Origin: Mesorhizobium sp. B2-4-3 | GTDB taxonomy: Bacteria; Pseudomonadota; Alphaproteobacteria; Rhizobiales; Rhizobiaceae | DNA length: 64,000 bases | NCBI RefSeq assembly: GCF_006442815.1 | Contig: NZ_VFVL01000006.1 | Span: forward strand, 62,001 to 126,000 | Direction: 5' to 3' | Shown here: positions 63,501 to 64,000 of the stretch, one piece after another | Layout of the letters: each line of letters starts with the position of its first letter | How positions within the stretch are numbered: the stretch's first letter is position 1 | Notes under the pieces: model-generated | Seen by the model: only the letters and a program-made list of their open reading frames with translations | What the model was told of the DNA's origin: nothing | Database searches by the model: none | Translations under genes and position numbers: made by a program

Positions 63501-64000
63501 TGGGCTGATGGACCGTTTCTTCGCGCAGAATCTTGCGCCGCTGATCGACATGACCGGCCAGGAATGGACCTGGAAACAGGACGCCCGTTCCAGCCGCGAC
63601 CTGGCCAAGTCAACCTTGAAAGCGTTCCAGTCGGCCGCGGAAATCCGTAGCGCCTTCTTCCCTTCCGGCGGCTCGGTGCCTTCGGTCTCGATCACCATCA
63701 CCCCCACGTCTGTGAACAGCGAAGTCGACAGCGCCGTGCTCAATGTCGACGGGCAGACGGTCCAGAGCGCCCAGGCCGGCAACGCGCCGAGCATCGTGAC
63801 ATGGCCGAGCGGCGCCGCTTCCGGATCGGCGAGCCTCAGCCTCGTGCCGGAAATGCCTGGCCGTGAGTCCGCGCTCAAGTTCGAAGGGCCGTGGGCGTTG
63901 AAGCGGCTTTTCGACAAGGCGACCATCACCGGCGACGGCGCCAACACGGAAGCCCGCTTCGTGATCGGCGGACGCGATGTCGCCTACACGATCCAGGCCG
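60538..64000 (+). CDS. tssM: T6SS TssM (IcmF, set 2), 3' end beyond window
   Basis: Second IcmF-type protein; 1154 codons are visible and the frame remains open at the window edge. Helices at about 8-27 (FSLLALAGFSAAVWYAGPLI), 42-61 (ATIIVVTIVVLALSYGVRFW) and near 430 (ATIALAALAALGVLGLSFF). Walker A GPPGSGKT at 118-125, followed by GVGGTRSCDWWFTDEAVLIDTAGRY. The periplasmic part shares the layout of TssM1, including a GGLMDRFF...WTWKQDARSSRDL segment near the end. The ATGA overlap with tssL2 shows coupling. Function is expected to be the same, but which TssJ/TssK it pairs with is unknown, as no second copy is in the window. Confidence 0.93.
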   Translation, partial: MRWTPRIFSLLALAGFSAAVWYAGPLIRFADIRPFAPAWLRATIIVVTIVVLALSYGVRFWQRRKAQKALETAIVRSDERNDDSQVLEARMSEAIATLRRTSGKRNFLYDIPWYIVIGPPGSGKTTALVNSGLKFPLAGSGSAQPVAGVGGTRSCDWWFTDEAVLIDTAGRYTTRESDRERDKASWLAFLGLLKKHRTRQPINGVILAISLADLIGFDDRQLDAHVTEIRSRLRELHETLKIQFPVYLLFTKADLVAGFMDYFGDFDEARRRKVWGATFQTADRTRNMAGEAPAAFDELAKRLAEEVADRLQDEADPVARIALFGFPAQFGALKVRITQFVGSLFDTSRSQVNVSLRGLYFSSGTQEGTPFDQVLGAIGRSFGSASQAHLSGAGKSFFLHDLLAKVIFPESGWVSFDRASERHSRLARFGGLATIALAALAALGVLGLSFFANRELIASTRQAMAHYRDSADTLLKSTTVTDVDLEDVIGPLDQLRNLPAGFENGDQAKPIEETFGLSQRERLLSASKTAYRQALERTFRSRLLVQAERTIQARMADPVALYEPLKIYLMLGGKAPKVDDELVVSWMKQDWEQNRYPGENNREGRAQLEKHLRAMLALDDAYDPVFELNQPLVEAAQRSLGRMSLADRAWAQIKSAVYAARLKDFSIAARAGPEAQLLFERTDGSELADLQVTGLYTRGGFNSFFLPQLSRIAQMLVDDQWVLGGGGEQVGIDQDLPKLGPELIDRYGKEFAAAWNGVLDQLKLKAMMKDKPQYLALSAVAAPDSPLDQLFTAIADETALTKDSAAEGDTGTAQQDPASMAKGLARIGLQIAGGKSQSRAGASSAVAQNAGASVEAQFRSFQALVGGAAGRRPLDALTQNFHDIFQSLKLAADVPTQTERVNANLQLQISTLRANVSRLPKPLARMVNAAADEFEGNVAEASVANLNQSLDQTVTRACEEAVNGRYPFTRDGTDEISMADFTKLFAPGGLMDRFFAQNLAPLIDMTGQEWTWKQDARSSRDLAKSTLKAFQSAAEIRSAFFPSGGSVPSVSITITPTSVNSEVDSAVLNVDGQTVQSAQAGNAPSIVTWPSGAASGSASLSLVPEMPGRESALKFEGPWALKRLFDKATITGDGANTEARFVIGGRDVAYTIQA

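Noticed and set aside
1..64000. tRNA, rRNA, insertion sequences, CRISPR arrays or prophage
   Set aside because: No cloverleaf-like sequence, transposase or integrase, or direct-repeat array was recognised on either strand by eye.

Overview
The window looks like a chromosomal segment of a Rhizobiales alphaproteobacterium, most probably Mesorhizobium or a close relative. Reasons: high GC with strong GC3 bias, a FixL/FixJ pair with a haem-PAS domain, an alphaproteobacterial C4-pathway 5-aminolevulinate synthase, FNR/FixK boxes (TTGA-N6-TCAA), and two copies of a rhizobial-type 49-bp intergenic palindrome. The genus is an inference from protein style.

Region 1 (1-11.1 kb) is a low-oxygen block. 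It holds fixL (cut by the window edge), fixJ and hemA, then a DUF2267 / phosphoribosyltransferase / flavin-reductase-like group, then a complete arginine deiminase pathway (arcD, arcA, arcB, arcC). Perfect or near-perfect FNR/FixK boxes lie before hemA, the DUF2267 group and arcD, so the block reads as one oxygen-responsive regulon fed by FixLJ. It is decaying at the edges: the PNPOx-like gene has an in-frame amber codon, a small c-type cytochrome has lost the second haem cysteine (CARRH), a universal stress gene has an internal deletion, and an rsmB-like gene keeps only its N-terminus.

Region 2 (11.5-31.6 kb) is catabolic. A minus-strand heterotetrameric sarcosine oxidase operon (soxB-soxD-soxA-soxG) is followed by a TetR regulator, and a 20-bp inverted repeat upstream of soxB is a candidate operator. 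A second minus-strand run encodes a DoeB/AstE-type deacylase, a branched-chain aminotransferase, an amidohydrolase, an M20 deacetylase and a branched-chain-type ABC transporter (livK-G-F-H-M). LivM is fused in frame to an alpha/beta hydrolase and LivG has a degenerate ABC signature. A frameshifted AraC regulator, a DUF1330 protein, an Lrp regulator, a FAH-type hydratase and an atypical SDR complete the region.

Region 3 (31.6-64 kb) is a type VI secretion system. clpV is divergent from a tightly packed operon tssA-B-C-hcp-E-F-G-fha-J-K-L-M-tagF. The operon continues into an effector cassette: a DUF2169 protein, a ketosynthase-fold protein lacking all three catalytic residues, a DUF4150 PAAR-like protein whose C-terminal third switches abruptly to AT-rich DNA, and a small AT-rich putative immunity gene. 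Opposite it lies a VgrG module (vgrG, DUF6484 gene, short TIGR02270-like gene) whose VgrG carries 20 consecutive octapeptide repeats. A second fha, a second OmpA-type tssL and a second tssM (running off the end) follow, so the locus has two TssL/TssM sets but one baseplate/sheath set. The effector-immunity cassette with its inactive ketosynthase is the best candidate for something undescribed.
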